A stretch of 64,000 nt of DNA from Propionibacterium sp. oral taxon 192 str. F0372 (GCF_000413315.1 NZ_KE340297.1:2302581-2366580), one strand, 5' to 3'; shown: positions 18,238 to 27,240, numbered from the stretch's first letter. Notes: generated from the sequence alone by a model not told the origin. Translations and numbers: made by a program.

Positions 18238-18405
18238 ATGGGAGCCTTCGACGAGATCAAAAACGCCGTGAACGATCATGGGGACCAGGTCAAGGACGCC
18301 ATCGACAAGGTTGGCGATGTCATTGATGACAAGACCGATGGCAAATTTGCTGACAAGGTCGATCAGGCTCAAGACTTCCTCAAGGACCAGGTTGATAAGG
18401 CCTGA
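18238..18405 (+). CDS. Small MT0933-type (antitoxin-like) protein
   Basis: A 55-residue, charged, helical protein starting MGAFDEIKNAVNDH, with the GDxxDDKTDGKFADKVDQAQDFLKDQ pattern seen in the actinobacterial Rv0909/MT0933 'antitoxin' family. AGGAAGGAGGG lies just before the ATG, one of the strongest ribosome-binding sites in the window. Despite the family name, no toxin gene is adjacent: the preceding frame is a tiny hydrophobic peptide and the following gene is convergent. Many family members are orphans, so calling this an antitoxin would be unsafe. A 14-base-pair hairpin follows the stop. Confidence 0.75.
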   Translation: MGAFDEIKNAVNDHGDQVKDAIDKVGDVIDDKTDGKFADKVDQAQDFLKDQVDKA

Positions 18406-18447
18406 CAACGGTGTGATCGGGGTCATATCACCCTGAACGTCGAAGCA

Positions 18448-18479
18448 ATGTGGGACGGACCTAATGGTCCGTCCCACAT
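18448..18479. terminator. Bidirectional hairpin terminator
   Basis: Perfect 14-base arms (ATGTGGGACGGACC and its complement) with a TAAT loop, between the convergent MT0933-like gene and the ABC importer operon. No T-run follows. Confidence 0.8.
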
Positions 18480-18524
18480 CCGTCTTCGCGTACACCACCG
18501 ATTTGCCCGGCGGCTACCGGTGAC

Positions 18525-19304
18525 TCACAGTACCTTGCCAAAGAATTCAACGGCCCTGGGGTGCGTGGGATTCTCGATAGTCTCGGCCGCGGAACCGTCC
18601 GCGATCACCACTCCCCCATCCATGAACACGACATGGTCGGCAACCTCCTTGGCGAAACCAACCTCATGAGTAACCACGATCATCGTCATACCCGATGCCG
18701 CAAGCTCCCGCATAACGCCCAGCACCTCCCCGACGAGTTCGGGATCTAGCGCGGAGGTGGGTTCGTCAAAGAGCATCAACTCGGGAGTCATCGCCAACGC
18801 CCGGGCGATGGCCACCCGCTGCTGTTGGCCGCCAGACAGCTGGGCTGGATAGTGATCGGCGCGATCACTCAACCCGACGCGTTCAAGCTGGGTCATGGCC
18901 ATCTCGCGCGCCTGGGGTTTAGGCATCTTCTTGACCTGAACAGGGGCCTCCATGACATTTTCCACAGCGGTGAGGTGCGGGAAAAGGTTGAACCGTTGGA
19001 AGACCATGCCAATCCGGGAACGCTGAGCGGCAATCTCTGAATCCTTCAACCTGTACAGCACTGACCTGCCGTCCTTGACGACCTCCCGTAGTCCCATCAG
19101 CATGCCATCGACGTATACCCGCCCTGCGCTGATTTGCTCCATCTCATTGATGCATCGCAGCAAGGTCGACTTACCCGAGCCTGATGGGCCCATCAGCACG
19201 CAGACCTCGCCCGGAGCGACCTGCAGGTCGATGCCCGCGAGTACGTGCAAGTCACCGAAGAATTTGTGGACTCCACGAATATCCACCATTGGTTGCTGGG
19301 TCAT
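18525..19304 (-). CDS. Polar amino-acid ABC importer, ATP-binding protein (GlnQ-like)
   Basis: A 259-residue ABC ATPase. Walker [10 protein letters not shown], the signature [15 protein letters not shown] and Walker [15 protein letters not shown] are intact, and the [20 protein letters not shown]-loop is typical of the glutamine/glutamate/histidine importer class. I chose the ATG at 19304 (MTQQPMVDI); in-frame sequence upstream is the other frame of the permease gene. The ATG overlaps the permease stop (ATGA), so it is the last gene of a three-gene operon of binding protein, permease and ATPase. Confidence 0.93.
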   Translation of the reverse strand: MTQQPMVDIRGVHKFFGDLHVLAGIDLQVAPGEVCVLMGPSGSGKSTLLRCINEMEQISAGRVYVDGMLMGLREVVKDGRSVLYRLKDSEIAAQRSRIGMVFQRFNLFPHLTAVENVMEAPVQVKKMPKPQAREMAMTQLERVGLSDRADHYPAQLSGGQQQRVAIARALAMTPELMLFDEPTSALDPELVGEVLGVMRELAASGMTMIVVTHEVGFAKEVADHVVFMDGGVVIADGSAAETIENPTHPRAVEFFGKVL

Positions 19305-20260
19305 GGGGTCACTTCCAGATTCGTCACGTCGTTGACCGTTCCCGATGCGCCAATCGCCTGCTGCCGTGCAGCGCGCTTGTTCTGGGGCCTGCCTGAGGGC
19401 TGTCCCTCGAATCCACGCCCGTAATACCTTTCCAGATGGGTCTGCCCTACCATGAGCACCGAGGTGATCACCAAGTAGTGGATAACCGCCACCAACAGCA
19501 ACGGCACTGGCAGGAAGTTCTTGTTGCCGATCGCGTTGGTGACAAAGGTCAACTCGTAGGTGAACGGCACCGCCAGCACCAGCGAGGTGGTTTTCAGCAT
19601 CGAGATGGTCTCGTTGCCTGTTGGGGGGACGATGACCCGCATGGCCTGGGGAATGATAATCCGACGCAGTACCGTGCCGTGTCTCATGCCCAGCGCGGTG
19701 GCCGCCTCCCATTGTCCTTTGTCCACCGAGTTCAACCCGGACCGAACAATCTCCGACAGATAAGCACCCTCGTTGAGTCCCAATCCGAGGATCGCAGCAA
19801 CCGCAGCGTTGATCACCTCCTGGGTAGTGAATACGAAGAACTCAGGGCCGAAGGGGACGCCCAGCGAGAGTTTGGGATACAGCACCGGGAGCAGCCCCCA
19901 GAACACCAACTGGGTGTAGATCGGGGTTCCGCGGAAGAACCAGATGTAGGCCCAGGCAACCCCGCGAAGCACTGGATTGGTCCCCATCCTCATCACCGCT
20001 GTGGTCACAGCGAGTACGATGCCGATTGCCATCGCCGCTAGGGTCAGCAGCAGCGTCCATCCCACGCCTTTTATGACTCTGGCGTCAAACAGGAACTGGG
20101 CGACCACATCCCAGCGAAAATTGGGGTTGGTGAACAGGGCATGGACGAGCATTGCGCCGAGAACCAGCACAATGCCCGCCCAAATCCACAGATCAAGGCG
20201 GAACACCGGCTTTGGCTTGATCAACTCCGGTTTGCCGGTCGGGGTCGGCACGTCGGTCAT
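19301..20260 (-). CDS. Polar amino-acid ABC importer, permease
   Basis: A 319-residue HisM/GlnP-type permease. It has an N-terminal cytoplasmic stretch, about five membrane segments, and the coupling motif region EAATALGMRHGTVLRRIIIPQA that docks with the ATPase. The segment AYIWFFRGTPIYTQLVFWG is characteristic of the polar amino-acid uptake family. Only one permease gene is present, so it probably forms a homodimer. It overlaps its neighbours by ATGA on both sides. The C-terminus (about 35 residues, Arg/Ala-rich) is longer than usual. Confidence 0.92.
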   Translation of the reverse strand: MTDVPTPTGKPELIKPKPVFRLDLWIWAGIVLVLGAMLVHALFTNPNFRWDVVAQFLFDARVIKGVGWTLLLTLAAMAIGIVLAVTTAVMRMGTNPVLRGVAWAYIWFFRGTPIYTQLVFWGLLPVLYPKLSLGVPFGPEFFVFTTQEVINAAVAAILGLGLNEGAYLSEIVRSGLNSVDKGQWEAATALGMRHGTVLRRIIIPQAMRVIVPPTGNETISMLKTTSLVLAVPFTYELTFVTNAIGNKNFLPVPLLLVAVIHYLVITSVLMVGQTHLERYYGRGFEGQPSGRPQNKRAARQQAIGASGTVNDVTNLEVTP

Positions 20261-21174
20261 GCTTGCGGGTTCAGTTCGGCCGTGCTGAGCCCGGCCTCGG
20301 TGGATATTCCCCAGGACTCAAGGATCTTTGACCACGTGCCGTCATCCATCAGCTTCTGCATCGCAGCCTGGATCGCCGCGGTCAGTTGCGGATCGTTCTT
20401 GGAGACGACGATTCCCTGCGAAGCGGCCTCGCGCACTCCGCCAACCACTTCAAGCTGGCCGCTCGTCAAGACGGTAGCGTAGTCGGATACGGTCGAGTCG
20501 GCGTACAGTGCATCCAGCTTGCCACCCACCAGATTGGTGGTCACATCGGATTGGAGCGGGTAGGACAGCACCTCGACGGGCTGTTTGCCTGCACTGGAGC
20601 ATTCGGCGGTCAGCGTTTCAAGCTGCTCGACCTGGTACGTGCCGGTCTGGACACCAATGGTGGCGCCACACACGTCGTCGGGGTTGAAGCCTTTGGGGTT
20701 ACCCTTCTGGACAGCGAAGGAGGAGCCCACGGTGATGTAGGCGATCATGTCGTAGGCCGCGGTACGTTCCGAGGTCACCGTGAACGAGGAGATCCCGATG
20801 TCGTACTTGGTTCCTATGCCCGGCAGCAGAGATGCAAATTCACCGTGCTCCACGCTCGACTCCAGCCCAAGGGTCCGACCGATTGCCTTGCCCAGATCGA
20901 CGTCATAGCCGATGGGGGTACGCAGGTCCTCGCCACGGAACTCAGCCGGAGCGTAGTCGGTTGCCGCACCGATGACCAAGGTGCCCTTGGAGGTCACCCC
21001 AGCCGGAAGCATAGCTGCGATGTTGTCGTCCTTGACGATCCCCGAGACGTCGTAGGAACGATCGGCAGTACCTGGAGTTCCACCCGAGGGTGTCTCGGAA
21101 GTGGTTGCAGAACCGCCTCCGCAGGCGGTGAGGGAAAGGGCGGCCAGAAGGCCCACAGCCATGATGCAACGCAT
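20257..21174 (-). CDS. Polar amino-acid ABC importer, substrate-binding lipoprotein
   Basis: A 305-residue periplasmic-binding-type lipoprotein (SBP family 3). The signal peptide ends in a lipobox LTAC with the lipidated Cys at residue 18, followed by a Gly/Ser/Thr linker. The body shows LVIGAATDYAPAEF, GYDVDLGKAIG and GISSFTVTSERTAAYDM, all typical of glutamate/glutamine/arginine binding proteins. The ATG at 21174 is favoured because AGGAGG stands 7 bases before it; the ATG at 21180 is too close to that site. It is first in the operon, which is expected for the most abundant component. Confidence 0.92.
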   Translation of the reverse strand: MRCIMAVGLLAALSLTACGGGSATTSETPSGGTPGTADRSYDVSGIVKDDNIAAMLPAGVTSKGTLVIGAATDYAPAEFRGEDLRTPIGYDVDLGKAIGRTLGLESSVEHGEFASLLPGIGTKYDIGISSFTVTSERTAAYDMIAYITVGSSFAVQKGNPKGFNPDDVCGATIGVQTGTYQVEQLETLTAECSSAGKQPVEVLSYPLQSDVTTNLVGGKLDALYADSTVSDYATVLTSGQLEVVGGVREAASQGIVVSKNDPQLTAAIQAAMQKLMDDGTWSKILESWGISTEAGLSTAELNPQA

Positions 21175-21295
21175 TGTCATTCCTCCTACGCGGTCAGTGT
21201 CATGTGATGATAATGCAGACCGGAAAGGTTGTTGTGTATGCGCCACCTATTGGTCATCATGTAAGAAAAATTTGGGCTGATCGCCACTGACGACG

Positions 21296-21331
21296 AAAAA
21301 AACTCGGGGCGGGTCGGTGACCCACCCCGAG
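21296..21331 (-). terminator. Rho-independent terminator of nrdJ
   Basis: Read on the minus strand, arms CTCGGGGTGGGT and ACCCGCCCCGAG (12 pairs, one G-T) with a 5-base loop are followed by seven T residues. It lies 11 bases after the nrdJ stop codon. Confidence 0.92.
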
Positions 21332-21341
21332 CAGTGATCGA

Positions 21342-24185
21342 TCAGGAGCAGCCCGAGGTGGATCCGCAGCCCTCACAGACATAACAAGATCCCGACGGGC
21401 GCATCTTCGTACCACAGGTCATGCACAACGGAGCATCAACCGCCATCCCAGTGATGGACTCCATCAATTCCGAAGTGGTGTGCGGTTTCGCATCGATGAG
21501 CGAGGGCTGGATGGGACCGGCTTCGTCCACCTGAAGGTTGTCGGCCGCGTCATTCTTCAGCTGTTCGTATTCGGGTAGTTGGGCCTCGTCCTCCTCGGAC
21601 AGGTAGGAGCCGGTCTCCACATAGCGGGCCCGCTCGGCTGAGGTGAAGATGCCCAACTCAGCCCGCTCATCGAAGGACAGGTAGTCCAGAGCGAGGCGAC
21701 GGAAGATGTAGTCCATGATCGACTGGGCGATGCGGATATCCGGGTCATCAGTCATGCCCGCCGGCTCAAATTTCAGGTTGGTGAACTTCTGTACGAAGCT
21801 CTCCAGCGGTACCCCATACTGCAGGCCGATGGATACCGCGATAGAGAAGGCATCCATCACACCCGACAGGGTGGAACCCTGTTTGCCTAGTTTCAGGAAA
21901 ACCTCACCGAGCCGACCATCATCATAGGCGCCCGAGGTCATGTATCCTCCGGCCCCGGAGACAGCAAAGGATGTGGTGCGACCGCTACGGGACTTCGGAA
22001 GGCGCTTACGTCTAGGCCGGTACTCGATCCGGACCTCGGGAGCAGCGGTCTGAGTCGCCGACTTCGCCTTGGCGTCGGACAGCGGCTGACCGACCTTACA
22101 GTTGTCTCGATAGACGGCGATAGCCTTCAGCCCCAGGCGCCACCCTTCCATGTAGACGTCGGCAATTTCTTCGACGGTGGCCGATTCGGGGAGGTTGACG
22201 GTCTTGGAGATGGCCCCAGACAAGAAGGGCTGCACCGCAGCCATCATCCGAACGTGCCCCATCGGCTTGATGGAGCGCACTCCCATGGCAGTATCGAAAA
22301 CTTCGTAGTGGTCCTTTGACAGGTGTGGTGCGCCCACGACGTTGCCGTGTTCTTGGATGTATGCCACGATCTCGGTGCTCTGATCCTGGTTGTAGCCCAG
22401 GTTGGCAAGCGCCTTGGAGACTGTGAGGTTGACGATCTGCATCGACGATCCACCAACCAGCTTCTTGAACTTCACCAAGGAGAAGTCCGGCTCAACGCCG
22501 GTGGTGTCGCAGTCCATCATGAAGCCGATGGTGCCAGTGGGCGCGAGCACAGAGGCCTGGGCGTTGCGGAAGCCCTGGATCTCTCCCAGTTCGACCACCC
22601 GGCTCCACTGCTCTCCAGCTGCATCACGTACTTCAGAGTCAATTCTGTTGAAGGTGCGCAGGTCATCGTTAGCCGCCTTGTGTTTGCGCATCACTCGGTT
22701 GTGCGGGGCGGCATTGATCGTGTATCCCTCATAAGGACCCACGATTCCGGCGAGTTCTGCGGATCGCCGGTAGGCGGTGCCGGTCATTAAAGATGTGATG
22801 GCAGCTGCCAAGGCACGTCCGCCCTCGGAGTCATAACCCTTGCCGAGAGCCATAAGCAAGGCTCCCAAGTTGGCATAGCCGATGCCCAGCTGACGGAACT
22901 TCCGGGTGGTGTCACCGATCGGTTCGGTCGGGAAATCGGCGAAGGTAATGGAGATGTCCATCGCGGTGATGATCAGTTCAACGGCCCGGGCGAATTTCTC
23001 GACGTCGAAGGTGTCATCCGTGCGTAGGAACTTCATCAGGTTCAGCGAGGCGAGATTGCACGAGGAGTTGTCCAAGCTCATGTATTCAGAGCAGGGATTG
23101 GATGCGTTGATCCGTCCGGTGTTGGGGTTCGTGTGCCAGTCGTTGATGGTGCCGTCGTACTGCACGCCGGGATCGGCGCACTCCCAGGCAGCCCTGGCGA
23201 TCTTGGTGAACAGTTCCTTGGCGTCCACCTCCTCAATCACCTCGCCGGTGGTGCGAGAGCGAAGACCGAACTTTTCGCCATCGATCACGGCGCGCATGAA
23301 CTCATCGGAGACCCGCACCGAGTTGTTGGCGTTCTGGTACTGAACCGAGGTGATGTCTTGCCCACCGAGATCCATGTCGAAACCTGCATCACGCAAGGCG
23401 CGGATCTTGTCCTCTTCGCGCGCCTTTGTGTCGATGAACTCCTCGATGTCGGGATGATCGATGTCCAGTACGACCATCTTGGCAGCCCGGCGGGTGGCCC
23501 CACCCGATTTGATCGTTCCGGCCGAGGCATCGGCCCCACGCATGAAAGAAACCGGGCCCGAAGCGGTGCCACCAGAGGAGCGCAGCAGTTCCTTGGAAGA
23601 ACGGATCCGCGACAGGTTGAGTCCAGCACCAGAACCGCCCTTGAAGATCATTCCTTCCTCGCGGTACCAATTCAGGATCGATTCCATCGAGTCATCTACC
23701 GACAGGATGAAACAGGCAGAGACCTGTTGGGGCGCTGATGTGCCGACGTTGAACCACACCGGCGAATTGAAGGAAAAATATTGGTTGAGCAGCAGCCAGG
23801 TCAGTTCTTCCCCGAACACCTGAGCATCCTTCTGGGAGGCGAAGTAGCCGGCCTCGAGACCAGCAGAACGGTACTTGTTCACCACTCGGTCGATGAGGGT
23901 GCGCAGGCTCGCCTCTCGAGCGGTGCTACCCTGGGCCCCGCGGAAATACTTGGTGGTCACGATGGTCGACGCGTTGGCCGACCAGAAATCAGGGAACTCA
24001 ACTCCCCGCTGTTCGAAGACAGTCTCCCCTGTCTTCCAGTTGGTCTGCACGACATCGCGTTTCCCCCAAGTCACCTCGTCATAGGGATGAACGCCCTCGG
24101 TGGTGAAGACACGGTCGACGACGAGTCCCCTAGACTTCGGCGTCCGGGATGATCCCGTCTTGCTGCTTTTCTCGGTCACACTCAT
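21342..24185 (-). CDS. nrdJ: Vitamin B12-dependent (class II) ribonucleoside-diphosphate reductase
   Basis: A 947-residue adenosylcobalamin-dependent ribonucleotide reductase that makes deoxyribonucleotides with or without oxygen. Motifs present are NSPVWFNVG with the downstream ACFILSVDDSMESI, GGSGAGLNLSRIRSS, the active-site segment NPCSEYMSLDNSSCNLASLNL, APTGTIGFMMDCDTTGVEPDF, and a C-terminal zinc-binding tail with CMTCG and CEGCG pairs plus the terminal Cys residues that shuttle electrons. The length matches the long actinobacterial NrdJ class. It is downstream of nrdR (85-base gap, same strand) and ends at a strong terminator. Use of B12 fits the corrinoid-making habit of propionibacteria. 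Confidence 0.95.
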   Translation of the reverse strand: MSVTEKSSKTGSSRTPKSRGLVVDRVFTTEGVHPYDEVTWGKRDVVQTNWKTGETVFEQRGVEFPDFWSANASTIVTTKYFRGAQGSTAREASLRTLIDRVVNKYRSAGLEAGYFASQKDAQVFGEELTWLLLNQYFSFNSPVWFNVGTSAPQQVSACFILSVDDSMESILNWYREEGMIFKGGSGAGLNLSRIRSSKELLRSSGGTASGPVSFMRGADASAGTIKSGGATRRAAKMVVLDIDHPDIEEFIDTKAREEDKIRALRDAGFDMDLGGQDITSVQYQNANNSVRVSDEFMRAVIDGEKFGLRSRTTGEVIEEVDAKELFTKIARAAWECADPGVQYDGTINDWHTNPNTGRINASNPCSEYMSLDNSSCNLASLNLMKFLRTDDTFDVEKFARAVELIITAMDISITFADFPTEPIGDTTRKFRQLGIGYANLGALLMALGKGYDSEGGRALAAAITSLMTGTAYRRSAELAGIVGPYEGYTINAAPHNRVMRKHKAANDDLRTFNRIDSEVRDAAGEQWSRVVELGEIQGFRNAQASVLAPTGTIGFMMDCDTTGVEPDFSLVKFKKLVGGSSMQIVNLTVSKALANLGYNQDQSTEIVAYIQEHGNVVGAPHLSKDHYEVFDTAMGVRSIKPMGHVRMMAAVQPFLSGAISKTVNLPESATVEEIADVYMEGWRLGLKAIAVYRDNCKVGQPLSDAKAKSATQTAAPEVRIEYRPRRKRLPKSRSGRTTSFAVSGAGGYMTSGAYDDGRLGEVFLKLGKQGSTLSGVMDAFSIAVSIGLQYGVPLESFVQKFTNLKFEPAGMTDDPDIRIAQSIMDYIFRRLALDYLSFDERAELGIFTSAERARYVETGSYLSEEDEAQLPEYEQLKNDAADNLQVDEAGPIQPSLIDAKPHTTSELMESITGMAVDAPLCMTCGTKMRPSGSCYVCEGCGSTSGCS

Positions 24186-24269
24186 CTCCTGGGTGGTTGC
24201 ATACCTGTTTCTGGTTCTTAGACGGCCGGGGCCAGGACATCACCGTGCCGCAAGCCACCGGCATTCCGA

Positions 24270-24728
24270 TCAGTCGGTGACTGACCCTTCGGTTTCCATT
24301 CGTTCGATTTCATCAACGAAGTCCTGGGCCGACTCGTAGTGCTTGTATATAGATGCGAAGCGCAGATAGGCCACCGGATCAAGTTCCGACAGCGGCCCAA
24401 GGATTGCCACTCCCACGTCTTGGGTGGGAACTTCAGCCTGACCCGAGGCCCGGAGACTCTCCTCGACCTTCTGCCCCAGCCTGGCAAGTTCTGCCTCAGT
24501 GACCGGACGGCCCTTGCAGGCCTTGCGCACCCCGTCGATGACCTTCTGTCGGTTGAAGGCTTCGGTGACCCCGGAACGCTTCATTACCACCAGCTGTGTC
24601 TGCTCAATGGTGGTGAATCGCCGACCACACTGCGCACACTGCCGCCGACGACGGATCGAGCACCCGTCCTCGGTGGCACGGGAGTCGAGTACACGGGTGT
24701 CCGTGTTCCGGCAAAACGGGCAGTACAT
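24270..24728 (-). CDS. nrdR: Transcriptional repressor NrdR
   Basis: A 152-residue repressor of ribonucleotide reductase genes. The N-terminal zinc ribbon MYCPFC, then [12 protein letters not shown], is followed by an ATP-cone domain ([25 protein letters not shown]) that senses ATP and dATP. I chose the ATG at 24728, because every known member starts M-x-C-P-F-C; AGGAG lies 4 bases upstream. It is the first gene of an nrdR-nrdJ operon, as in Streptomyces. Two palindromes upstream may be its binding sites. Confidence 0.95.
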   Translation of the reverse strand: MYCPFCRNTDTRVLDSRATEDGCSIRRRRQCAQCGRRFTTIEQTQLVVMKRSGVTEAFNRQKVIDGVRKACKGRPVTEAELARLGQKVEESLRASGQAEVPTQDVGVAILGPLSELDPVAYLRFASIYKHYESAQDFVDEIERMETEGSVTD

Positions 24729-24777
24729 GCATCTCCTATGGGTCAGCGAAAGCGGTTCACAGAGCACCCTAAAAACA

Positions 24778-24821
24778 CAACTTGTTGATGAAAGGCATCC
24801 ATAAAACTACTAGATGTAGTT
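24778..24821 (-). promoter_or_regulatory. Candidate pair of NrdR boxes upstream of nrdR-nrdJ
   Basis: Two short palindromes lie in the nrdR promoter region: CAACTTGTTG at 24778-24787 and AACTAC-TAGAT-GTAGTT at 24805-24821. Their centres are about 30.5 bases apart, close to three helical turns. Known NrdR boxes are paired 16-base palindromes of the type acaCwATATwGtgt spaced by whole turns. These two agree only loosely in sequence, so the call rests on pairing, spacing and position. Confidence 0.4.
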
Positions 24822-24935
24822 ACCGTACACCCGAACCGCCCCCTGTCGGGGATATCGCGGGCGTGTTGTGTCGATCTCATCGGCGATGCACCACACGCGA
24901 TCACACAGCACCATCGGTAGGGCTGCGCAAGGGGC

Positions 24936-25352
24936 TCACACGAGATTCCTGACGACCATGAAGATTAGGCCCGTGACACCCAACCACCGGTAGACCCGGT
25001 TCTGGGTAACTGGTCCGACCCACAGTGGCGGACGCAGCCGTGGCCCACCCATTGCCTCGACGATCCAGGCCAGCACGCAGACCCCTAGCACGATACCCAG
25101 GCAAGTCGTCCAGGCATTCAGCGACCAAGCGCCCGCAAGGTCGCCATTGAGCACGGCACTGGCTGCTCTGGTCGTGCCACACAGCGGACATTGGATTCCG
25201 GTAAGGGTGAACAGCGGGCAGGGTAACCCAACCCCTAAAAAGGCGTGGACGGCCAAGATTGCAGCCCCGGCGCAGGTAAGACCGCCGACACCTGCCAGGG
25301 CTCTTCGTGCGTCGAAGGGGGTTCTGGGATCGGACCTAGATGTATGCAACAC
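24936..25352 (-). CDS. DUF2752 membrane protein
   Basis: About 138 residues with three hydrophobic segments. The signature CPLCGTTRAASAVLNGDLAGAWSLN, following a GxPCPLF stretch, is diagnostic of DUF2752, a small membrane family of unknown function with a conserved Cys-Pro-x-Cys-Gly motif. I chose the GTG at 25352 (VLHTSRSD); no better in-frame start with a ribosome-binding site is seen and upstream sequence lies in the divergent promoter. It is divergent from the RDD-protein gene, with a 90-base gap. DUF2752 and RDD genes often lie near each other in actinobacteria. Confidence 0.82.
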   Translation of the reverse strand: MLHTSRSDPRTPFDARRALAGVGGLTCAGAAILAVHAFLGVGLPCPLFTLTGIQCPLCGTTRAASAVLNGDLAGAWSLNAWTTCLGIVLGVCVLAWIVEAMGGPRLRPPLWVGPVTQNRVYRWLGVTGLIFMVVRNLV

Positions 25353-25442
25353 GCAACCATTGTGCCGCGGACACCAGTTCGCTCTGGCCTCAAGAACACC
25401 TAGGATGATTGCGTAAGTACCGAAATCTGAACGGAGAATCCC

Positions 25443-26735
25443 TTGAGCGGTGAATACTGGGGTCGTCCCGACGGCCAGCAGCCCAGCGGCCAGAATCCGG
25501 CCGGCAACACCAACTACCCCACTCCTCAACCGCAGGAGTCGGCCAACACCGACCAGCCCGGGAGTGAGGCCTCCGCCCAGGGGTGGACCACCCCAGGCTA
25601 CGGAACCCCAGCGCAGCCGGAGCAACCCGCACAACCATCCACCCCCAGCTACGGGGTACCTGCTCAGGGTATGCCCACATACGGCACCGGCTACGGATCG
25701 ACCGACAACGGCCAGCCCGCTCCGAGCGCCTCGTCAGGCTACGGAACCGATCCATCCACCCCCAGCTCGGGTTACGGCTCTTCTTCCAGTTACGGAACCC
25801 CACAGCCATCCGGATACGGAACCGACGCCTCCACCGGCTATGGCTCCACCTCCGATTATGGAAGCAGCACTTCTGCTTCGCAGGTCGGCTACGGAACCTC
25901 CACCCCGGAGTCATCTGGGTATGGGACCACTGACTATGGCACTAGCGAGACGGGATCGACCGGATCCCCATTGGATCTCGGTGCTCAGAGTTCCTACCCC
26001 TCGACCGCTCCCCAAACGCAGAGCTACGGGACTCCCCAGTCGGGCTACACCCAGCCCGCCGATGGCCCTTATTCGAGCGGAGGTTATGACTCCCCGACCC
26101 CGGGCTATGGCGCCACCACCGACTACGGCAGCGCATCCCAGGGCTACAACAGCTATGCCCAGACCCCGCAGGACCAGTACGCATCGGCCGGGAACTACGG
26201 CTACACCACGCCGAACTACGGGACAGCACTCACCGGTCCGGTAGCCCCCAATGGCCAGCCCCTCGCTTCCTTCGGCAAGCGAGTGCTGTCCTACTTGGTC
26301 GATTTCGCAGCTCCCGGCATTGTTGCGTACACACTCGCAGGAATCGGTACAGCTACCGGCTCAGAGACCCTGGCCGGCGTCCTGACCCTCATTGGGTATG
26401 GTGCTTACTTCGCTTGGTTCCTGTACAACACCGTGTACTTGGGCGGCACCACCGGCCAGAGCTGGGGCCGCAAGGTCGCCAAGACTCGTCTGCTCAGCGA
26501 GGCCACCGGCCAGCCGCTGGGCATGGGCATGGCCTTCCTACGCCAGTTGGCTCACGCGGTTGACGGCATCATCTGCGATATTGGCTACTTGTTCCCACTG
26601 TGGGATGCCAAGAGGCAGACTATTGCCGACAAGATCGTCGGCTCCTTGGTGGTGGATGAATCATCCATGGGAACGACTGGCTACGACATGCCTCAGCAGC
26701 CCACTACGCCGCCTCAGCAGCCCTATTCTTACTGA
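25443..26735 (+). CDS. RDD-family membrane protein with long Gly/Ser/Tyr-rich N-terminal region
   Basis: A 430-residue protein in two parts. Residues 1 to about 265 are low-complexity, rich in Tyr, Gly, Ser, Thr, Pro and Gln, with dozens of [G/S]-Y-[G/S] units such as SGYGT and SSYGT and almost no Lys, Arg or hydrophobic clusters. Residues about 272-395 form an RDD domain with the FGKRVLSYLVDFAAPG helix, a second membrane span, and TGQSWGRKVAKTRL. RDD proteins are small membrane proteins, some suggested to act in ion transport. The start is a TTG at 25443 with GGAGAA 7 bases upstream. A TAGGAT hexamer at 25401 may be its -10 box. Short Gly/Pro/Tyr-rich tails are common before actinobacterial RDD domains; this one is unusually long and regular. 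Confidence 0.85.
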   Translation: MSGEYWGRPDGQQPSGQNPAGNTNYPTPQPQESANTDQPGSEASAQGWTTPGYGTPAQPEQPAQPSTPSYGVPAQGMPTYGTGYGSTDNGQPAPSASSGYGTDPSTPSSGYGSSSSYGTPQPSGYGTDASTGYGSTSDYGSSTSASQVGYGTSTPESSGYGTTDYGTSETGSTGSPLDLGAQSSYPSTAPQTQSYGTPQSGYTQPADGPYSSGGYDSPTPGYGATTDYGSASQGYNSYAQTPQDQYASAGNYGYTTPNYGTALTGPVAPNGQPLASFGKRVLSYLVDFAAPGIVAYTLAGIGTATGSETLAGVLTLIGYGAYFAWFLYNTVYLGGTTGQSWGRKVAKTRLLSEATGQPLGMGMAFLRQLAHAVDGIICDIGYLFPLWDAKRQTIADKIVGSLVVDESSMGTTGYDMPQQPTTPPQQPYSY

Positions 26736-26781
26736 TCCGACGGGGTTACACACAGCGCTCCGATCATCGGCCAACACGTGA

Positions 26782-26823
26782 TGAAGGGGTGGTCCCGCGC
26801 AATAATGCGGGACCACCCCTTCA
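26782..26823. terminator. Strong bidirectional hairpin terminator
   Basis: Perfect 17-base arms, each about two thirds G+C, with an 8-base AT-rich loop, between the convergent RDD gene and the small membrane-protein gene next to lexA. No long T-run follows. Confidence 0.85.
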
Positions 26824-26867
26824 ATGTCATCGGACGTGCCAGACCATGCCTGACCGTTGGAGCATTC

Positions 26868-27203
26868 TCAAGCGAGAGGGGCACCCAACGCAATGAACTG
26901 GGTGATGATGAAGACCACTGCGGCACCAAAGATGACGGCAACGATTCCCATGATGAGCGCCAAGCCACGATCGGTGAACTGCCACCGCTGCGCTGGGGTT
27001 GCCGGTCGAACGATCGTTCCGGCCTGCAGTAGGGACAGCGGTCGATTGCCGTCGCGCATGGGCAACGAGGGCTGGGCGGGACGCCGACCAGGAAGAACAG
27101 GTTGGTTAGCACGGGTGATGGGTCCGCGTCGAATGGTCGGCACAGTGATGCTGCGAACACCGCGTCCTCGGTGCTGGTGCAATCGGCGGGTACCGGTAAG
27201 CAT
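26868..27203 (-). CDS. Small SOS-controlled membrane protein divergent from lexA
   Basis: A 111-residue basic protein: about 75 residues rich in Arg, Pro and Gln, then one membrane helix (LALIMGIVAVIFGAAVVFIITQFIAL) and a four-residue tail. No signal peptide and no LysM domain are visible. GGAGGA precedes the ATG at 27203. Two SOS boxes lie 37-67 bases upstream, so damage-induced expression is likely. In other actinobacteria the gene divergent from lexA encodes an SOS division inhibitor (DivS in Corynebacterium glutamicum, LysM protein Rv2719c in Mycobacterium tuberculosis). Position and topology suggest the same role, but no sequence motif proves it. Confidence 0.7.
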   Translation of the reverse strand: MLTGTRRLHQHRGRGVRSITVPTIRRGPITRANQPVLPGRRPAQPSLPMRDGNRPLSLLQAGTIVRPATPAQRWQFTDRGLALIMGIVAVIFGAAVVFIITQFIALGAPLA

Positions 27204-27240
27204 GCTATCTTCCTCCATCCATCGGACAGCCGTCCATGAA

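Noticed and set aside
18238-18405. Calling the MT0933-like gene a proven antitoxin
   Set aside because: No toxin family gene is adjacent; the family name alone does not establish the role.
24186-24935. Cobalamin riboswitch around nrdR-nrdJ
   Set aside because: No B12-box-like sequence was found; a B12-dependent enzyme would not be expected to be shut off by B12.
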